Positions 6,198-6,923 of a stretch of DNA of 6,923 nt are shown in pieces. The notes beneath the pieces are model-generated. The model was not told the origin of the DNA and ran no database searches. It saw only the letters and a program-made list of their open reading frames with translations. The stretch is taken from positions 1 through 6,923 of the forward strand of contig JBOGFC010000033.1 in assembly GCA_050742155.1 (NCBI GenBank), given 5' to 3'. Position numbers and translations under genes: made by a program. Origin of the DNA: JBOGFC01 sp050742155. GTDB lineage: Bacteria; Actinomycetota; Acidimicrobiia; Spongiisociales; JALYHC01. Positions within the stretch are counted from its first letter, which is position 1, and each line of letters opens with the position of its first letter.

Positions 6198-6425
6198 ATG
6201 AAGAAGACCAGCGTCTATCTCACGGAGCGCGAGATCGCTCGGCTCGAACGGCTCTCGCGGGACCTCGGCCTTTCGCAAGCCGAGCTCATTCGCCGAGCTA
6301 TCGCCGGCTTCATGGCCGAGCCTGCGACGGACCGGCGGTTCGCAATCGAAGGAGTAGGTGAGGGTCCGGGCGACTCAGTGGCCGATCATCGAGAGGAGGA
6401 TTTGCTCAGAGGCTTCGGCAGGTGA
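6198..6425 (+). CDS. Ribbon-helix-helix (CopG/VapB-type) antitoxin
   Basis: A 75-aa antitoxin that should neutralise the adjacent PIN toxin and repress the operon. Seen: a short N-terminal beta strand KKTSVYL (2-8), a first helix TEREIARLERLSRDLG (9-24), the turn LSQ, and a second helix AELIRRAIAGFM (28-39); together these form the ribbon-helix-helix DNA-binding fold of dimeric MetJ/Arc/CopG proteins. The linker (40-62) is Gly- and Asp-rich and looks disordered. The C-terminal DHREEDLLRGFGR (63-75) matches the tail many VapB proteins use to occupy the toxin active site. The frame is open upstream to 6078, but ATG 6198 starts exactly at the conserved strand and the preceding residues look non-coding. 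There is no Shine-Dalgarno. The stop overlaps the toxin start as GTGA. Confidence 0.85.
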   Translation: MKKTSVYLTEREIARLERLSRDLGLSQAELIRRAIAGFMAEPATDRRFAIEGVGEGPGDSVADHREEDLLRGFGR

Positions 6426-6844
6426 CCCTCCTGGTCGATTCCGGGCCGCTGGTCGCCTATGCAGACCGGCTCGATCCCCATCACGAACGCGTGCGGACGC
6501 TCATTCGAGCCGAGCGGCAAGACCTGGTGGTGCCGGCCACCGTGACGGCCGAGGCCGACTACCTGCTCGGGAGTCGAATCGGGGCACCGGCCCGGTTGGC
6601 TTTCTACCAGGACATCGCGGCGGGACGGTTGAGGGTGGAGTGTTTGGATGCGGGTGAGCACGCCACGGTTGCCGACCTGCATCAGCGCTACCGAGATCTC
6701 GATCCGGGGCTTGCCGACTTGTCCATCGTTGTGCTCGCCTTCCGATTCGGCACTCGGCGCATCCTCACCTTCGATGAACGAGACTTCCGTGCGCTGCGGC
6801 CCATCCAGGGAGGAGCCTTCAGCCTCCTCCCGGCCGACGCCTGA
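6422..6844 (+). CDS. vapC: PIN-domain ribonuclease toxin (VapC-like)
   Basis: This 140-aa protein is a typical VapC-length PIN-domain toxin: a Mg2+-dependent endoribonuclease that, when freed from its antitoxin, cuts RNA and stops growth. Seen: the N-terminal strand LLVDSGPLVAYAD with Asp6; a middle acidic residue Glu44 in TVTAEADYLLGSR; Asp99 in GLADLSIVVLAFRFG; and Asp118 in ILTFDERDF. These four fit the PIN acidic metal-binding set, so the active site appears intact. RNA target unknown. It starts at GTG 6422 inside the antitoxin's stop (GTGA, 4-base overlap), with AGAGG at 6408-6412, 9 bases upstream, so it is coupled to the antitoxin. The stop TGA at 6842-6844 lies in the loop of a small hairpin, and only 17 bases separate it from uvrC. 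Confidence 0.87.
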   Translation: MTLLVDSGPLVAYADRLDPHHERVRTLIRAERQDLVVPATVTAEADYLLGSRIGAPARLAFYQDIAAGRLRVECLDAGEHATVADLHQRYRDLDPGLADLSIVVLAFRFGTRRILTFDERDFRALRPIQGGAFSLLPADA

Positions 6845-6852
6845 AGGCGTCG
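6835..6852 (+). other. Hairpin over the toxin stop codon, before uvrC
   Basis: CGACGCC (6835-6841) and GGCGTCG (6846-6852) form a perfect 7-bp stem with a TGAA tetraloop that contains the toxin's stop codon. No T-run follows, so it is unlikely to be a strong intrinsic terminator. Its 3' arm contains most of the weak GAAGGCG ribosome-binding-like sequence before uvrC, so it might lower uvrC translation from read-through transcripts. That role is inference. Confidence 0.45.
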
Positions 6853-6861
6853 TACACTCGA

Positions 6862-6923
6862 ATGACCATGTCCTTTCCTCCCCCCACCGCCGAGATCCCC
6901 GACGCGCCGGGCGCCTACCTGTT
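6862..6923 (+). CDS. uvrC: UvrC excinuclease ABC subunit C, N-terminal start (3' truncated by window)
   Basis: Only about 20 codons are visible: MTMSFPPPTAEIPDAPGAYLF. The stretch IP-x-x-PGAYLF is the start of the GIY-YIG nuclease domain of UvrC, which makes the 3' incision in nucleotide excision repair; the usual form is IPxxPGVYxF. Two start codons are possible, ATG 6862 and ATG 6868. The ribosome binding site is weak (GAAGGCG at 6844-6850, about 12 bases before the first ATG, part of it in a hairpin). A TACACT at 6853-6858 could be a -10 for a nearly leaderless transcript from the second ATG, but no -35 is seen. The position a short distance after uvrA agrees with the uvrA-uvrC proximity seen in many actinobacteria. 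Few residues are visible, but the motif and context make the call firm. Confidence 0.85.
   Translation, partial: MTMSFPPPTAEIPDAPGAYL

Noticed and set aside
6835..6861. Hairpin at the toxin stop as an intrinsic terminator
   Set aside because: There is no T-run after the stem and the stem is only 7 bp.

Overview
The window looks like a chromosomal segment of a high-G+C bacterium, most likely an actinomycete-type organism (Actinomycetota, perhaps an uncultured lineage). The reasons are the strong G/C bias at third codon positions, GTG starts, 4-base ATGA/GTGA gene overlaps, a GT87-type glycosyltransferase, and a locus bounded by the two excision-repair genes uvrA and uvrC, which often lie a few genes apart in that phylum. 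The phylum call is an inference; nothing here fixes a genus.

Layout: (1) 1-287, + strand: 3' end of uvrA. (2) 284-2496, - strand: a translationally coupled pair of polytopic GT-C-like membrane proteins, one of GT87 type and one with a GHDGQ loop motif resembling bacterial cell-surface glycopolymer proteins. The last gene of the pair runs tail-to-tail into uvrA with overlapping stop codons. (3) 2497-2568: short divergent control region. (4) 2569-3950, + strand: a class I SAM-dependent methyltransferase coupled by an ATGA overlap to a ComB-family (2-phosphosulfolactate phosphatase-like) protein. (5) 3953-6079, - strand: a 708-aa membrane protein with a spermidine-synthase-like domain between two multi-helix membrane regions; its stop lies 2 bases from the comB stop. 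(6) 6080-6197: divergent intergenic region with two perfect palindromes and a CCCTACA direct repeat. (7) 6198-6844, + strand: a type II toxin-antitoxin pair (ribbon-helix-helix antitoxin, PIN-domain VapC-like toxin). (8) 6862 to the window end: first codons of uvrC.

Functionally, the ends are UvrABC nucleotide excision repair. The inserted genes fall into cell-envelope glycan assembly (the GT-C pair), small-molecule methylation and phosphatase chemistry, an orphan membrane spermidine-synthase-like protein, and a stability or stress module. I see no single new multi-gene system joining them; the segment reads as a variable set of genes between two core repair genes. The GT-C pair has visibly weaker G/C third-position bias than the methyltransferase next to it, which hints at a different origin. 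No tRNA, rRNA, CRISPR array, transposase, integrase or convincing rho-independent terminator is visible. Apart from two short divergent control regions (about 72 and 118 bp) and the 17-base gap before uvrC, the window is fully coding.
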